Source of the DNA: Cohnella sp. SGD-V74
GTDB taxonomy: Bacteria > Bacillota > Bacilli > Paenibacillales > Paenibacillaceae
Direction: 5' to 3'
Length of the DNA: 64,000 bases
Assembly (NCBI RefSeq): GCF_003001675.1
Contig: NZ_PVYW01000014.1
Coordinates: forward strand, 1-64,000
Positions within the stretch are counted from its first letter, which is position 1; every line of letters begins with the position of its first letter. Below are positions 1-9,373 of this stretch, piece by piece. Both the position numbers and the translations under genes were made by a program. Below the pieces are notes generated by a model. It searched no databases and was not told the DNA's origin. It saw only the letters and a program-made list of their open reading frames with translations.

Positions 1-147
1 TATTACGAGTACCGGTTCCGAAGCAACTACTCTCATCATTTTATCGAGACGCTTTCCAGCCTGATGCTTGCCTCCTGCACGACGATTTACACGTTAAACG
101 AATACGGCATGCTTCGCGAGCGTAAGGTCCGGGCAGCAGCGGCATAA
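1..147 (+). CDS. C-terminal fragment of an unidentified protein
   Basis: Frame 1 is open from the window edge to a TAA at 145-147 and gives 48 residues, ending in a short basic then Ala-rich tail (RERKVRAAAA). The start lies outside the window. The middle is moderately hydrophobic (SLMLASCTTIYTL) and could be the end of a membrane segment. A strong hairpin begins six bases after the stop, which supports a real gene end. I do not recognise the family. Confidence 0.5.
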   Translation, partial: YYEYRFRSNYSHHFIETLSSLMLASCTTIYTLNEYGMLRERKVRAAAA

Positions 148-152
148 ACAAA

Positions 153-206
153 AACGGCCGGACCGGGATTTCCCCCAGTCCAACCGTTGTAAGTTTTGTT
201 TTTTTC
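153..206. terminator. Probable bidirectional rho-independent terminator
   Basis: An imperfect inverted repeat (AACGG..GGAC at 153-164 against GTCC..CCGTT at 178-188) is followed on the plus strand by a T-rich tract at 194-205. On the minus strand it is followed by TTTTTGTTTA. It lies between the converging upstream gene and the gal operon and could terminate both. Confidence 0.6.
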
Positions 207-261
207 AATCTCGCTATCTTTGTTTGGCATCTCGCAGCGGCTTATTCAGAATTAGCGTGAA

Positions 262-1854
262 TTACGCCTTTACGAATCTTGCCAGGAATCTTTCGAAGGC
301 GGCCCGGCCCTCTTCGTCCGACTTGTACACGCCCGCGTCTTGAAGCACCGAGTAAAATATGTCACCGACGTCGGCTTGAAGGAGAAGGCTCACTGCTTGT
401 TCGGAGCCGTCCGTTCCGTACCGGTCGACCAGCGTCGAAATCCAATCGGCATGTTTGTTCAAAGGGTGGTCGGCATCGGCAATCGCAGCCTCGTCGTAAG
501 GCATTTTTCCCGTCAAAATATCAGAGATTCGGCTCAATTCGTCTTGCAAGCGGCCCGGAAGCACTGCCAACCCCATGACCTCGATGAGGCCGATGTTTTC
601 TTTTTTAATGTGATGCAGCTCTTTATGCGGATGGAAAATGCCGTCCGGATGTTCGTCGCTTGTACGGTTGTTGCGAAGCACGAGGTCGAGCTCGTACGCG
701 CCGTTGTCCTTAAACCGCGCGATCGGAGTGATCGTGTTATGCTCGACGCGCGCGCCGTCTTTCTCGCTGAAAGAGAATATATCCGCGGCGGGGTCGCTGT
801 AACCGCGCCAATCCGCGAGAATTGCGGATGCGGCGTCCAACATCGCCTGGCGATTGCTGGACCGCAAGCGGAGAACGGACATCGGCCATTGCACGATTCC
901 GAGAGAAACTTCGGGATGCTTGCCATATTCGCGCCATTCCGTCACAGGAGCCGTCTCCATAGGGAAGACGTGACGGCCTGCCTGGAAATGGTCGTGATTC
1001 AAAATCGAGCCGCCTACGATCGGCAAGTCGGCATTGGAGCCGATAAAGTAGTGCGGGAACTGCTCGACGAAATCCAGCAAACGGCTGAAAGTCGCCGGCG
1101 AGATTTTCATCGGGATGTGCTCGCCGCAGAAGACGATGCTGTGTTCGTTGTAGTACACGTATGGCGAGTACTGGAAGAACCAATCTTCACCCTGCAGCGT
1201 TAATGGCAGAATGCGCAAATTTTGTCTGGCCGGATGGTCCGGCCGTCCCGCGTAACCGACGTTCTCTTTGCACAGCAAACATTTCGGATAGTGGGATTGC
1301 GGCAGAGACTTGAGCAACGCAATTTCCCGCGGATCCTTCTCGGGCTTCGAGAGGTTTACCGTAATTTCGAGCTCGCCGTCCGGAGTGCGATGCTTCCAAT
1401 ATCCGTTCTTCTTGATCCGGTCCATGCGAATGTAGTTGGAATCGATGTTCAGCTTGTAGAACCAGTCCGTCGCGCGGGCGACGCCGCCCTCCGCCGTCAG
1501 CTCGCGGAAACGACGATTCGTTTCCGAAGGCCGCGGCATGAACAGCCCCATAATGCGGGCGTCGAATAGATCTCTATAGGTCAGCGTATCGTCGGGTACG
1601 AGTCCTTGTGCGGCAGCTGCATCAAGAAGCGGCTCGAGCAGAGGAACCGGGCTGTCCGGCAGCTCTTCCGCAGATGGCAGTTCTCCTTCCGCCGGCTCCT
1701 TCACGCCGTACAAATCGAGCAGACGATTGCGAGCGTCGTCCACGTCGAGCGAGTCGATCAGTCCTTGATGAAGAGCGAACGCCGTCAGCTTCTGAATCGC
1801 TCCCGCCAATTCACGCTCTTCCGCCGGTTCAGGGGTCGTTGTCGATCCGTTCAT
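262..1854 (-). CDS. galT: UDP-glucose--hexose-1-phosphate uridylyltransferase, class II
   Basis: Second enzyme of the Leloir pathway: it transfers UMP from UDP-glucose to galactose-1-phosphate in the cytoplasm. The 530 residues fit the long Firmicutes (class II) GalT family rather than the roughly 350-residue class I enzyme. The signature GGSILNHDHFQAGRH is at residues 281-295, with the HDH active-site histidines at 287-289. A Cys pair (KCLLCKENVG, about 191-200) is typical of the family. The start is set by GGGGAGG about 8 bases upstream. It is the last gene of galK-galE-galT, 18 bases after galE, and is followed by the hairpin at 153-188. Confidence 0.93.
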   Translation of the reverse strand: MNGSTTTPEPAEERELAGAIQKLTAFALHQGLIDSLDVDDARNRLLDLYGVKEPAEGELPSAEELPDSPVPLLEPLLDAAAAQGLVPDDTLTYRDLFDARIMGLFMPRPSETNRRFRELTAEGGVARATDWFYKLNIDSNYIRMDRIKKNGYWKHRTPDGELEITVNLSKPEKDPREIALLKSLPQSHYPKCLLCKENVGYAGRPDHPARQNLRILPLTLQGEDWFFQYSPYVYYNEHSIVFCGEHIPMKISPATFSRLLDFVEQFPHYFIGSNADLPIVGGSILNHDHFQAGRHVFPMETAPVTEWREYGKHPEVSLGIVQWPMSVLRLRSSNRQAMLDAASAILADWRGYSDPAADIFSFSEKDGARVEHNTITPIARFKDNGAYELDLVLRNNRTSDEHPDGIFHPHKELHHIKKENIGLIEVMGLAVLPGRLQDELSRISDILTGKMPYDEAAIADADHPLNKHADWISTLVDRYGTDGSEQAVSLLLQADVGDIFYSVLQDAGVYKSDEEGRAAFERFLARFVKA

Positions 1855-1872
1855 GCGATAATCCTCCCCTTG

Positions 1873-2859
1873 TTACTTTTTGTAGCCGTTCGGGTTCACG
1901 CGGTGCCACTCCCAAGCGCTCTTGACGATGGCTTCGAGCTTGTCGCGTTTCGGCGACCAGCCCAGCTCTTGACGCGCGCGATTCGAAGACGCGATCAGCA
2001 CCGCCGGGTCTCCGGCTCTGCGAGCTTCGATCTTCGCCGGAATCGGATGGCCCGTCACTTCGCGCGATACGTCGATGACTTGCTTAACCGAGTAGCCGTT
2101 GCCGCTGCCCAAGTTGTAGATCGCGCTCTCTCCGCCTTGCCGAAGCCGTTCCAGCGCTAAAATATGAGCGTCCGCAAGGTCGCTGACGTGGATATAGTCG
2201 CGAATGCAGGTGCCGTCTTCGGTCGCATAGTCGTCGCCGAACACCGAGATGAACTCGCGCTGTCCCAGCGCGACTTGGAGCACGAGCGGCACGAGATGCG
2301 ATTCCGGATTGTGGTCTTCGCCGATTTTGCCCGACTCGTGCGCACCCGCCGCGTTGAAGTAGCGCAGCGATACGAACTTGATGCCGTGGGCAACGTCGAA
2401 CCAGCGGATCATTTTCTCCATCGACAGCTTGGTCTCCCCGTATGCGTTCGTCGGCACGGTCCGGTCGTACTCGTCGATCGGCACGCGTTCCGGCTCTCCG
2501 TAAGTGGCCGCAGTAGAAGAGAACACGATGCGGGATACGCCCGCTTTCTGCATCTGCTCGAGCAGGCACAGCGTTCCGTACACGTTGTTGTGATAGTACT
2601 TGCCCGGGTCCTTCATGCTCTCGCCGACGAGGGAATTCGCCGCGAAATGGATAACGCCGTCAATGTCGTTCTCTTGAAACACCTTCGCCAGGAATTCGCT
2701 GTCGCGCAGGTCCCCTTCATAGAACTTGCCGCCCAGCACCGCGTCCCTATGGCCTTGATACAGATTGTCGACGACGACGACCTGTTCTCCCTTTTCCAAC
2801 AATGCCGCAACCGCATGCGAGCCGATGTAGCCCGCGCCTCCCGTAACCAATACCGCCAT
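1873..2859 (-). CDS. galE: UDP-glucose 4-epimerase
   Basis: NAD-dependent interconversion of UDP-galactose and UDP-glucose, which regenerates the GalT substrate and supplies UDP-Gal for surface glycans. It is an extended short-chain dehydrogenase of 328 residues, the normal length. The Rossmann motif GGAGYIGSH is at 7-15, the Ser/Thr of the active site is in FSSTAATYG at about 113-121, and the YxxxK pair is Tyr140/Lys144. It lies three bases downstream of galK, so translation is probably coupled. Nothing looks degraded. Confidence 0.95.
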   Translation of the reverse strand: MAVLVTGGAGYIGSHAVAALLEKGEQVVVVDNLYQGHRDAVLGGKFYEGDLRDSEFLAKVFQENDIDGVIHFAANSLVGESMKDPGKYYHNNVYGTLCLLEQMQKAGVSRIVFSSTAATYGEPERVPIDEYDRTVPTNAYGETKLSMEKMIRWFDVAHGIKFVSLRYFNAAGAHESGKIGEDHNPESHLVPLVLQVALGQREFISVFGDDYATEDGTCIRDYIHVSDLADAHILALERLRQGGESAIYNLGSGNGYSVKQVIDVSREVTGHPIPAKIEARRAGDPAVLIASSNRARQELGWSPKRDKLEAIVKSAWEWHRVNPNGYKK

Positions 2860-2862
2860 CGC

Positions 2863-4044
2863 TTACGCCTCCCCTTTCAGTTCTCCGACTCCGTCACCGA
2901 TATCGCACACGTAGAACGCCGGCTTAAGACCGGTAGCGGCTTCGTATTTCTCGCCCACTTCGGAAATAAAGCGTTCCACGGAATCCTGGTGTACGAGCGA
3001 TACTGTGCATCCGCCGAACCCGGCTCCCGTCATGCGCGAACCGAGCACGCCGGGCACCGAACGGGCCGCATCGACCATCGCGTCGAGTTCCTCTCCCGTC
3101 ACTTCGTACAGATCGCGCAGCGAATCGTGCGAAGCGTTCATCAATTGGCCGAAAGCGGCCAAGTCATCCTTGTTCAGCACTTCGATGGAACGACCGACGC
3201 GGTCGATCTCTTCCACGACGTGGCGCGCCCGACGGCGAACCGTTTCGTCCGCGATCAGATGAGCGTTGTCCTCGAATTGCTGCAGAGTCAGCTGACCGAG
3301 CAGCGTCAGCTCCGGGAAAGCGGCGCGAAGATCCACAACCGCTTGCTCGCACTGCGAGCGACGCTCGTTGTACTTGGAATCGACCAGCCCGCGGCGTTTG
3401 TTCGTATTGCCGATGACCAGCTTATAATCGCCGGAGCGGAAGGGCACCAGTTCGTATTTAAGCGTGTCGCAATCGAGATGAATGGCATGGTCCTTGCGGC
3501 CGTTGGCCACCGCGAATTGATCCATGATGCCGCATTTGACGCCGATAAATTCGTTCTCCGCATGCTGCGACCAGAGCGCGATCTGCACCGTGTCCGTCGG
3601 CTTGCCTTCGAGAATCAGCAGGGCGTACGCCGTTACGACTTCGATGGAAGCGGAGGAGGATAGTCCCGATCCGTTCGGAATTTCGCCGTGATACAGAAAA
3701 TTATATCCGCGGCTCAGTTCGATACCGCGCTGCTTCAGCTCCCACACGATGCCCTTCGGATAATTCGCCCAATCGTCTTCCTCGTTAAACGCGACTTCAT
3801 CCAGAGAAACTTCCTTTTCCGCCGGGAAATTCGTCGACGCGAAACCAAGCCTGCGATCCTCGCGCGGAGCGATCAGCAGCGTCGTGCCGAACGTGAGCGC
3901 CGCCGGAAAAACGGCTCCTCCGTTGTAGTCGGTATGCTCGCCGATCAGATTAACCCGTCCAGGCGCCTGAAACGCCGTTATGATTGAAGCATCCCCGCCG
4001 AATTGCTCTACGAACCGCTTTTTCAACTCCGTAAGCTGTGCCAT
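2863..4044 (-). CDS. galK: Galactokinase
   Basis: ATP-dependent phosphorylation of galactose at C1, the entry step of the Leloir pathway. It is a GHMP kinase of 393 residues. The galactokinase signature GRVNLIGEHTDYNGG is at 29-43 and the phosphate-binding loop NGSGLSSSASIEV at about 124-136. A longer frame starts at 4122, but the ATG at 4044 is preceded by GGAGGAG at good spacing and matches the family N-terminus, so I use 4044. It is the first gene of the gal operon and is divergent from the AraC-type regulator at 4313. Confidence 0.93.
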   Translation of the reverse strand: MAQLTELKKRFVEQFGGDASIITAFQAPGRVNLIGEHTDYNGGAVFPAALTFGTTLLIAPREDRRLGFASTNFPAEKEVSLDEVAFNEEDDWANYPKGIVWELKQRGIELSRGYNFLYHGEIPNGSGLSSSASIEVVTAYALLILEGKPTDTVQIALWSQHAENEFIGVKCGIMDQFAVANGRKDHAIHLDCDTLKYELVPFRSGDYKLVIGNTNKRRGLVDSKYNERRSQCEQAVVDLRAAFPELTLLGQLTLQQFEDNAHLIADETVRRRARHVVEEIDRVGRSIEVLNKDDLAAFGQLMNASHDSLRDLYEVTGEELDAMVDAARSVPGVLGSRMTGAGFGGCTVSLVHQDSVERFISEVGEKYEAATGLKPAFYVCDIGDGVGELKGEA

Positions 4045-4086
4045 AAGGAATCCATCTCTCCTCCGATTAGTTCTTCGTTTGATCTT

Positions 4087-4115
4087 ATTATAGCGATAAT
4101 CCGGAGAAATCCGAA
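4087..4115 (-). promoter_or_regulatory. SigA-type promoter of galK-galE-galT
   Basis: On the minus strand a perfect TATAAT (4092-4087) sits 17 bp downstream of TTCGGA (4115-4110), about 40 bp before the galK start. The poor -35 fits a promoter that needs an activator such as the divergent AraC-family protein. That dependence is inferred. Confidence 0.5.
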
Positions 4116-4179
4116 ATGGCATGAAATGCTCATCATATGGAGAAATGTGACTTTCGGGAAAGGAAGATTAAAATTGTCA

Positions 4180-4188
4180 TGGTATAAT
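4180..4188 (+). promoter_or_regulatory. Extended -10 promoter for the AraC-type gene
   Basis: TGGTATAAT fits an extended -10 (TGN-TATAAT). No good -35 is visible 17 bp upstream. It lies 125 bp before the regulator start. Confidence 0.4.
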
Positions 4189-4214
4189 CAGATAAGATTG
4201 GGAAGAGTTACGGG

Positions 4215-4279
4215 GAAGTCACGAGGGGTTCGAGGCCTGAGGAAGAGAAGCCACAGGGAAATCACGAGGAGTTCGAGGC
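4215..4279 (+). repeat. 43-bp imperfect tandem duplication in the leader of the AraC-type gene
   Basis: The blocks at 4215-4236 and 4258-4279 match at 20 of 22 positions (GA[A]RTCACGAGGRGTTCGAGGC), with a repeat distance of 43 bp. A third partial match (AGAAGTCACGGGAAG) runs into the ribosome binding site. It could be a repeated regulator site or a leader duplication. Confidence 0.55.
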
Positions 4280-4312
4280 AAGAGAAGTCACGGGAAGAAA
4301 GGAAGCGTTACG

Positions 4313-5182
4313 ATGGCCAAGCAAGCGACCTACCGCGTCGCGTCCAATCCCTTCGGATTTCGGAAGGGGGAGTTGACCGTTCTATTCGCCGGAGACAGCC
4401 AGACGAACACGCAGCACCGTATCGGGCCCAAGGTGGTCGATTATTATTTGCTTCATCACGTGCTGTCCGGTCGGGGGGTGTTTCGCATGGGAGACGTCGA
4501 GCTCGCGCTTGGGCCGGGGGACAGCTTCCTCATCTACCCGGGCAAATTGTTTCATTATGTATCGGATGAGATGAACCCGTGGAGGTATCGCTGGGTTGCT
4601 TTCTCCGGTTCGGGAGCGGAGGCGCTCGTAAGAGATGCGGGCTTCGATCCGGAACGGCCTTGGACGCATACGGGAGAAAATAAAACTCCGGGAGAGAGGT
4701 GCCGCGCGATCTTCGAAGCGTTCAGGGAACGAAGCGGTTCCGCGTCTCTCGCCGCATCGGGCCATCTGCATCTGCTGCTGGCCAGTCTTCGCGAAGCTTC
4801 CGGGGATTCCGCGCCGGCCCTTCCTCGCCCAGGCACGCATAGCGAAGAATTAGCCCGCCAAGTCATCGGCTACTTGTCCACGCAATACGCGGAACCGATC
4901 ACCATCGAAGGGATGGCCGAGGCGCTGGGCTACAATCGCGCGTATTTGTCCCGCATGTTCAAGCAGCACGCCGGCGTTTCTCCGGCGACTTTCCTGACGA
5001 AGCTGCGCGTTGATCAGGGGAGGAGGCTGCTTCGCGAGCGACCGGAGCTCACGGTGGAGCAAATCGCTTCGTCGGTCGGCTTTCAGGATGCTCTGTACTT
5101 CTCCAAGCAATTCCGACGCTGGTACGCGCAATCGCCGACGGAGTACAGATCTGCCGTCGGCGATGCGTTGAAGAAGAAATAA
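4313..5182 (+). CDS. AraC-family transcriptional regulator
   Basis: Cytoplasmic DNA-binding regulator of 289 residues. The N-terminal half is a cupin-type ligand/dimerisation domain (AraC_binding fold, about 30-160), with glycine-rich turns such as GPGDSFLIYPGK. The C-terminal AraC/XylS domain (about 190-285) has two helix-turn-helix units, the second around LTVEQIASSVGFQDALYFSKQFRRW. Its divergent position next to galK suggests it controls the gal operon, but the ligand cannot be read from sequence. The ribosome binding site GGAAG is modest. Confidence 0.85.
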   Translation: MAKQATYRVASNPFGFRKGELTVLFAGDSQTNTQHRIGPKVVDYYLLHHVLSGRGVFRMGDVELALGPGDSFLIYPGKLFHYVSDEMNPWRYRWVAFSGSGAEALVRDAGFDPERPWTHTGENKTPGERCRAIFEAFRERSGSASLAASGHLHLLLASLREASGDSAPALPRPGTHSEELARQVIGYLSTQYAEPITIEGMAEALGYNRAYLSRMFKQHAGVSPATFLTKLRVDQGRRLLRERPELTVEQIASSVGFQDALYFSKQFRRWYAQSPTEYRSAVGDALKKK

Positions 5183-5260
5183 AGCGAGCGAAGGGCGGTA
5201 CAGATAAGTCGGCATGGGACAAGTGAGTCCGCGAGGGGACCGAGTCAATGAGCCGGGAAG

Positions 5261-6280
5261 TTACCAGGCGAATACAGGCTCCCATCTTCCCGCGACTTCC
5301 TTCGCATCGTTGAGGAACTCGTCGGGGAACGTCCGATCCAGCTTAAGCAACGTTTCGTCCGAAGCGCCGCCAATCCGCTTGAGCACAGCTTTGACGATGT
5401 GCGGCCAGGCCACCTCCGTACCGTCGGTTACCGCCAAGGCTACACCGATCCGCTCGCGCCGAAGCCCAAACGCGAATACGCCGTGCGCACCGCTCTTAGC
5501 GACGATGTTCGGATCTTCTAGCAGCAGGCTGGCCAGCCGGTAACGACCTTCGACGAGCTCGGGATAAGCGTTCATCGCCGCAGCCATCCGTCCCGCCGCT
5601 TCGGCCGCGCCGCGATTCGCGGCAAGCTCGGGAGAAGCGAGCCGTCCGTAAGCCAGGGCAAGCGAGCGCAGCGGCAGCGCGGCGACGGGAAAGCCGCAGC
5701 CGTCTTTGCCGATCGTCTCCTGCTCGCTTTCCACTTCCGCCCATAGCTTGATGCGGCGAATGATTTCCTGTTGCGCCGGATGACCCGGGCGGATGTAGCC
5801 TTCAAGCGGCCACCCCTTCAGCTTGCTCCAAGCCAACACGCCCAGATGCTTGCCTGCGCACGTATGAAACAGCTTGCGGGGTTTGCCTCCGGCAGCGACA
5901 TATTCGTCTCTCGACCGCCGCCCTACCGGCAACGTAGGCTGGATGGCAAGCAATTCCTCGTCCAGCCCCGTTCGCGCAACGATCTCCTCCAGCACTTCCA
6001 TCTGCTCGCGGCTTCCCCGGTGCGATGCCGCGAGCAGCGCCAAATGGCGCTCCTCGAAGCCGTAGGTTTGGGCCGTTCCGTCAAGCAGCGACGCGATCGC
6101 CTGAATCGGCTTGGCTGTCGAACGAACATAGACGGACTCTTCCGCGTCTCCGCACGCTTGCAGCATCTTACCGTCCTTCGCCGATACGACTGCTATCCTT
6201 CCTCTATGAACGTTTTCCGGCTTGCCGCCTCTATTCATAATCAACAGCGCAACGTCCGCCGGTATCAAATTCGTACTCAT
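5261..6280 (-). CDS. Asparaginase II (Rhizobium AnsA-type) family protein
   Basis: Member of the thermolabile asparaginase family (PF06089), unrelated to the E. coli type enzymes and predicted to hydrolyse L-asparagine to aspartate and ammonia. Family motifs are in place in the 339 residues: STAKP at 54-58, SHRG at 86-89 and CAGKH at 141-145. In the structurally studied Rhizobium enzymes the serine/lysine of the first motif and the Cys/Lys of the third line the active site. No signal peptide, so cytoplasmic. It is convergent with the AraC gene. Many Firmicutes homologues are untested, so substrate specificity is inferred. Confidence 0.85.
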   Translation of the reverse strand: MSTNLIPADVALLIMNRGGKPENVHRGRIAVVSAKDGKMLQACGDAEESVYVRSTAKPIQAIASLLDGTAQTYGFEERHLALLAASHRGSREQMEVLEEIVARTGLDEELLAIQPTLPVGRRSRDEYVAAGGKPRKLFHTCAGKHLGVLAWSKLKGWPLEGYIRPGHPAQQEIIRRIKLWAEVESEQETIGKDGCGFPVAALPLRSLALAYGRLASPELAANRGAAEAAGRMAAAMNAYPELVEGRYRLASLLLEDPNIVAKSGAHGVFAFGLRRERIGVALAVTDGTEVAWPHIVKAVLKRIGGASDETLLKLDRTFPDEFLNDAKEVAGRWEPVFAW

Positions 6281-6321
6281 GACGACTGTTCATCCTTTCG
6301 ATGTCTATGCCTGGCGCAGAC

Positions 6322-6345
6322 AAAAAACCAGACGTCGCCGTCTGG
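6322..6345 (-). terminator. Rho-independent terminator of the GT2/mannosyltransferase operon
   Basis: Minus-strand hairpin CCAGACG-GCGA-CGTCTGG (7-bp stem, 4-base loop) followed directly by TTTTTTG. It lies 56 bases past the glycosyltransferase stop codon. Confidence 0.75.
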
Positions 6346-6400
6346 ATTTCGGTCGTCCCTATTTATAAGTATGCCCTCTCCGGTCGAATTTGGCGCTCGC

Positions 6401-7387
6401 TTAACGAATCGTTCCAGCGGCCTCCCTCTCCCGAGAAATTTCCGTTTCTTCCCCGAAATTCACCGCCTCGGCTACCAGATACAGCGGACGCCCTTTCGAT
6501 TCCTCGTAGGTCCGGCCGATATATTCTCCCAGCACGCCAAGCAGCGATAGCGTAATGCCGTGAAACAGAAGGCTGATCGCGATCATCGAAGTCCAGCCCT
6601 GCGTCGTCGTGTCGGTGAACAAGCGCTGGTACAGCACGACGAACAGATAAACGAAACCTACGGCCGACAGCACGAAGCCGAGCACGCTGGCGATCTTGAG
6701 CGGCCTCGTGGAGAACGAGGTCATCGCGTCCAGCGACAGCCGGATCATTTTGCGCAGCGGATACTTCGTCTCTCCCGCGAACCGCTCGTCCCGTACGTAG
6801 TCTACCGAAGTCTGCTTAAATCCCGCCCAGCTGACAAGACCGCGAATGAAGCGGCTGCGCTCGCGCATCGAAGTCAACGCATCGCTTACCTTGCGGTCCA
6901 TCAGGCGGAAGTCGCCCGTGTCCACGGGAATGTTCACGGAAGTCATCGAACGCAGCAGCCTATAGAAAGCCGCCGCCGTCAATTTCTTGAACCACGACTC
7001 CCCTTTCCTCTCAATCCGCTTGCCGTAGACGACATCGTAGCCTTCGCGCCACTTGGCGACCATGTCGGCGATCAGCTCGGGAGGGTCCTGCAAGTCGGCG
7101 TCGATCAGCACGACCGTTCTGCCGGACGCATGATCCATCCCGGCCGTCACTGCGATCTGATGGCCGAAGTTGCGCGAGAATTCCACCAGCTTGACGCGGC
7201 GGTCTTCGGCGCACAAGGAGCGTACGATGTCCGCCGTCCGATCGCGGCTTCCGTCGTTCACGAACACGATCTCGTACGTCTCCCCCAGTTTGTCCAGCAC
7301 CGTCTTCAGACGGCGGTACGTAACCTCGATCACTTCTTCCTCGTTGTACATCGGAACGACAACGGAAAGAAAACAGCCTTTCTGCAC
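6401..7387 (-). CDS. Family 2 glycosyltransferase, polyprenyl-phosphate sugar synthase type
   Basis: Predicted to transfer a sugar from a nucleotide sugar to undecaprenyl phosphate at the inner face of the membrane (DPM1/GtrB type). In 328 residues the GT2 fold runs from VVPMYNEEEVI (9-19) through the DxD region IDADLQDPPE (95-104). Two C-terminal transmembrane helices (about 235-260 and 268-292) follow, as in GtrB proteins. It lies 39 bases downstream of the mannosyltransferase-like gene, so the pair probably makes and uses one lipid-linked sugar donor. The sugar is not determinable. Confidence 0.87.
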   Translation of the reverse strand: MQKGCFLSVVVPMYNEEEVIEVTYRRLKTVLDKLGETYEIVFVNDGSRDRTADIVRSLCAEDRRVKLVEFSRNFGHQIAVTAGMDHASGRTVVLIDADLQDPPELIADMVAKWREGYDVVYGKRIERKGESWFKKLTAAAFYRLLRSMTSVNIPVDTGDFRLMDRKVSDALTSMRERSRFIRGLVSWAGFKQTSVDYVRDERFAGETKYPLRKMIRLSLDAMTSFSTRPLKIASVLGFVLSAVGFVYLFVVLYQRLFTDTTTQGWTSMIAISLLFHGITLSLLGVLGEYIGRTYEESKGRPLYLVAEAVNFGEETEISREREAAGTIR

Positions 7388-7426
7388 GATTTAATCTCCC
7401 TTCAATCTTCGTGATCAAAAGCGGAT

Positions 7427-9223
7427 TTAGAAGCCCCAGCTTGGAAGCCAGCGGATCATCACGTTCATCCATTCCCGGCTGATCGTTATTCCGGTATAGA
7501 CCGGGTAGAACCAGACGAACAGCCCCGCCGCCGCGATTCCGAACGCAAGCGTCACTCTGCGCCCGTTGTAGCTGCGTTCCTCGAACCAACGGAGCATCCA
7601 GACGATGGACAAAATCAACAGCGGCACCATCGGGAAGTAATGATACAGGAACGTAATGCTTCGAGGCGCGATCATCCACGGGACGTAAAAGCTTAAGTAA
7701 GCGACCGTCAGCGTCAGCACGATACGATCTCTTCGCCTGAAGCCGAGCCACCATGACGCAAGCAGCGCCGCCAGTCCCCCCCACCAGATGAGCGGATTGC
7801 CAATCGCCGCGATGCTCTGGGCCTCGCCTTTGTCGAGATCCTTGCCGCCGTAGTACCAGACCGGTCGGAGCATGAGCGGCCAAGTATACCATTTCGAAGC
7901 GTAAGGATGATCTTCCTTGACGCCTTTGTGATAGTCGTACATATTTTTCTGGAACTGCCACAAGTCCTTGTAGCTGTCGTCCGCCTTCGTCGCCTTGATG
8001 AACGGCGCGTACGTCGCCGAATAGACTCCAACCGGAACCGCCACGTAGAAAATGACGCAAGCCATCAGCGTCAGCACGATGCGCCGCGCGGTATCGAAGT
8101 CGCCGGCCATCCGTCCTTCCCGCCAGCGGCGGACGAGCGCGAACGCCAGCAAAATCGCCAGTCCCGCTCCCCCGTACAGATAGTTCCACTTGACCGCCGC
8201 GGCCGCGCCGAAGAACAACCCGCTAAGCGCGAGATAGCCGAGCGCCCGCTTAAAGCCGCCGTTCTGCCACTTCGTCTCTCCGAACCGGTGCATGCCGTAA
8301 AACATCAGAATCGTAAACGTCACGCCCGAAATGTCCACGTTGGCCGAACGGGAATGCACGAGATGGAAACCTTCGAGCACAAGCAGCAGAGCCGCCAGCG
8401 CCGCGTATCTCGTCCGTCCGAACATTCCTTTGGCAACGGCGTAGAAGAGCGGCACCATCAGCGTGCCGACGATGCCGGCCATGAAACGCCAGCCGTAAGG
8501 AGTCATATCGAACATGCGAACGCCGACTTCGAGAATGATTTTGCCCAGCGGCGGGTGCGTGTTCTCGTACGGCTCCATCACCTCGATGAATTCGTAAGCC
8601 GTGCGACCGTGGTAAATTTCGTCGAAATACATGCTGTTGCGATAATCGTACCGATAAGGCGCCCATTGCTGCTCGTCGAACACCTCTTGGCCGCCGCCTT
8701 CCGAGCCCGCCGAATTGCCGCTTCCGGACTCGATGTTCATGACCGGAATCGGAATGGATTCGACGCCCTTCGTGAAGAATGCCGCTTCGTACAGACGATA
8801 GCCGGTACGAACGGTCGTAAACTTCATATAACGCGCCTCGACCGACTTGTCTTCCGACTTCCACGTAAATACGCGATTCGTCTTATGCTCGACTTTCGCA
8901 TAGGATTCCCATTTTTGCCCGTCCAACGACCATTCGATATTCGTCTCGCCTTTGGCCCCGGGTCCCTCGTACAGGTTAAGCCTGTCGACCTTCCTAGCTT
9001 CGCCGAAATCGACGGTGAAATAATCCCCCGCCTTGCCCGGCATCCAGAACGTCTGGGGCGCGGTGCGGTTACCCAGATCGGTAAAAGTCATAATCGCTGA
9101 AATCGCGGTAAGAAGCACGACCAATATAAGGTCTAACGGCGTCCACCGCCGATCCTCGCGGTGATGGGAGGATGCCCTGCCCCATTGCACCGGAGCGGAT
9201 CGGGCAGTCTCATGATAGTCCAT
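7427..9223 (-). CDS. PMT-family (GT39) protein O-mannosyltransferase-like membrane enzyme
   Basis: Multi-pass membrane glycosyltransferase of 598 residues that would use a lipid-linked sugar outside the membrane. The first helix is at about 28-48. The conserved DE pair (FDEIYHGRTAYEF, Asp201-Glu202) and HPPLGK (223-228) mark the first catalytic loop of the PMT family. Nine or so helices follow to the C-terminus. An extracytoplasmic beta-rich domain is inserted between helix 1 and the catalytic loop (about 52-155), resembling a discoidin/F5-8 C carbohydrate-binding fold. It is paired with the GT2 gene, its likely donor supplier. The acceptor is unknown. Confidence 0.82.
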   Translation of the reverse strand: MDYHETARSAPVQWGRASSHHREDRRWTPLDLILVVLLTAISAIMTFTDLGNRTAPQTFWMPGKAGDYFTVDFGEARKVDRLNLYEGPGAKGETNIEWSLDGQKWESYAKVEHKTNRVFTWKSEDKSVEARYMKFTTVRTGYRLYEAAFFTKGVESIPIPVMNIESGSGNSAGSEGGGQEVFDEQQWAPYRYDYRNSMYFDEIYHGRTAYEFIEVMEPYENTHPPLGKIILEVGVRMFDMTPYGWRFMAGIVGTLMVPLFYAVAKGMFGRTRYAALAALLLVLEGFHLVHSRSANVDISGVTFTILMFYGMHRFGETKWQNGGFKRALGYLALSGLFFGAAAAVKWNYLYGGAGLAILLAFALVRRWREGRMAGDFDTARRIVLTLMACVIFYVAVPVGVYSATYAPFIKATKADDSYKDLWQFQKNMYDYHKGVKEDHPYASKWYTWPLMLRPVWYYGGKDLDKGEAQSIAAIGNPLIWWGGLAALLASWWLGFRRRDRIVLTLTVAYLSFYVPWMIAPRSITFLYHYFPMVPLLILSIVWMLRWFEERSYNGRRVTLAFGIAAAGLFVWFYPVYTGITISREWMNVMIRWLPSWGF

Positions 9224-9373
9224 TTCCGTCCTCGCTTTCGATTTTTACGACAGTTTTTTCCTGTCCCTATTGTAGACGAACCGTCGCTCTCTGGAAAGAG
9301 CGCGATTCATTTTGTCCAAATCGGGTAATTCAAATCAGGCACCGTATCATCCCTAATCAAGGAGGAATACGCT

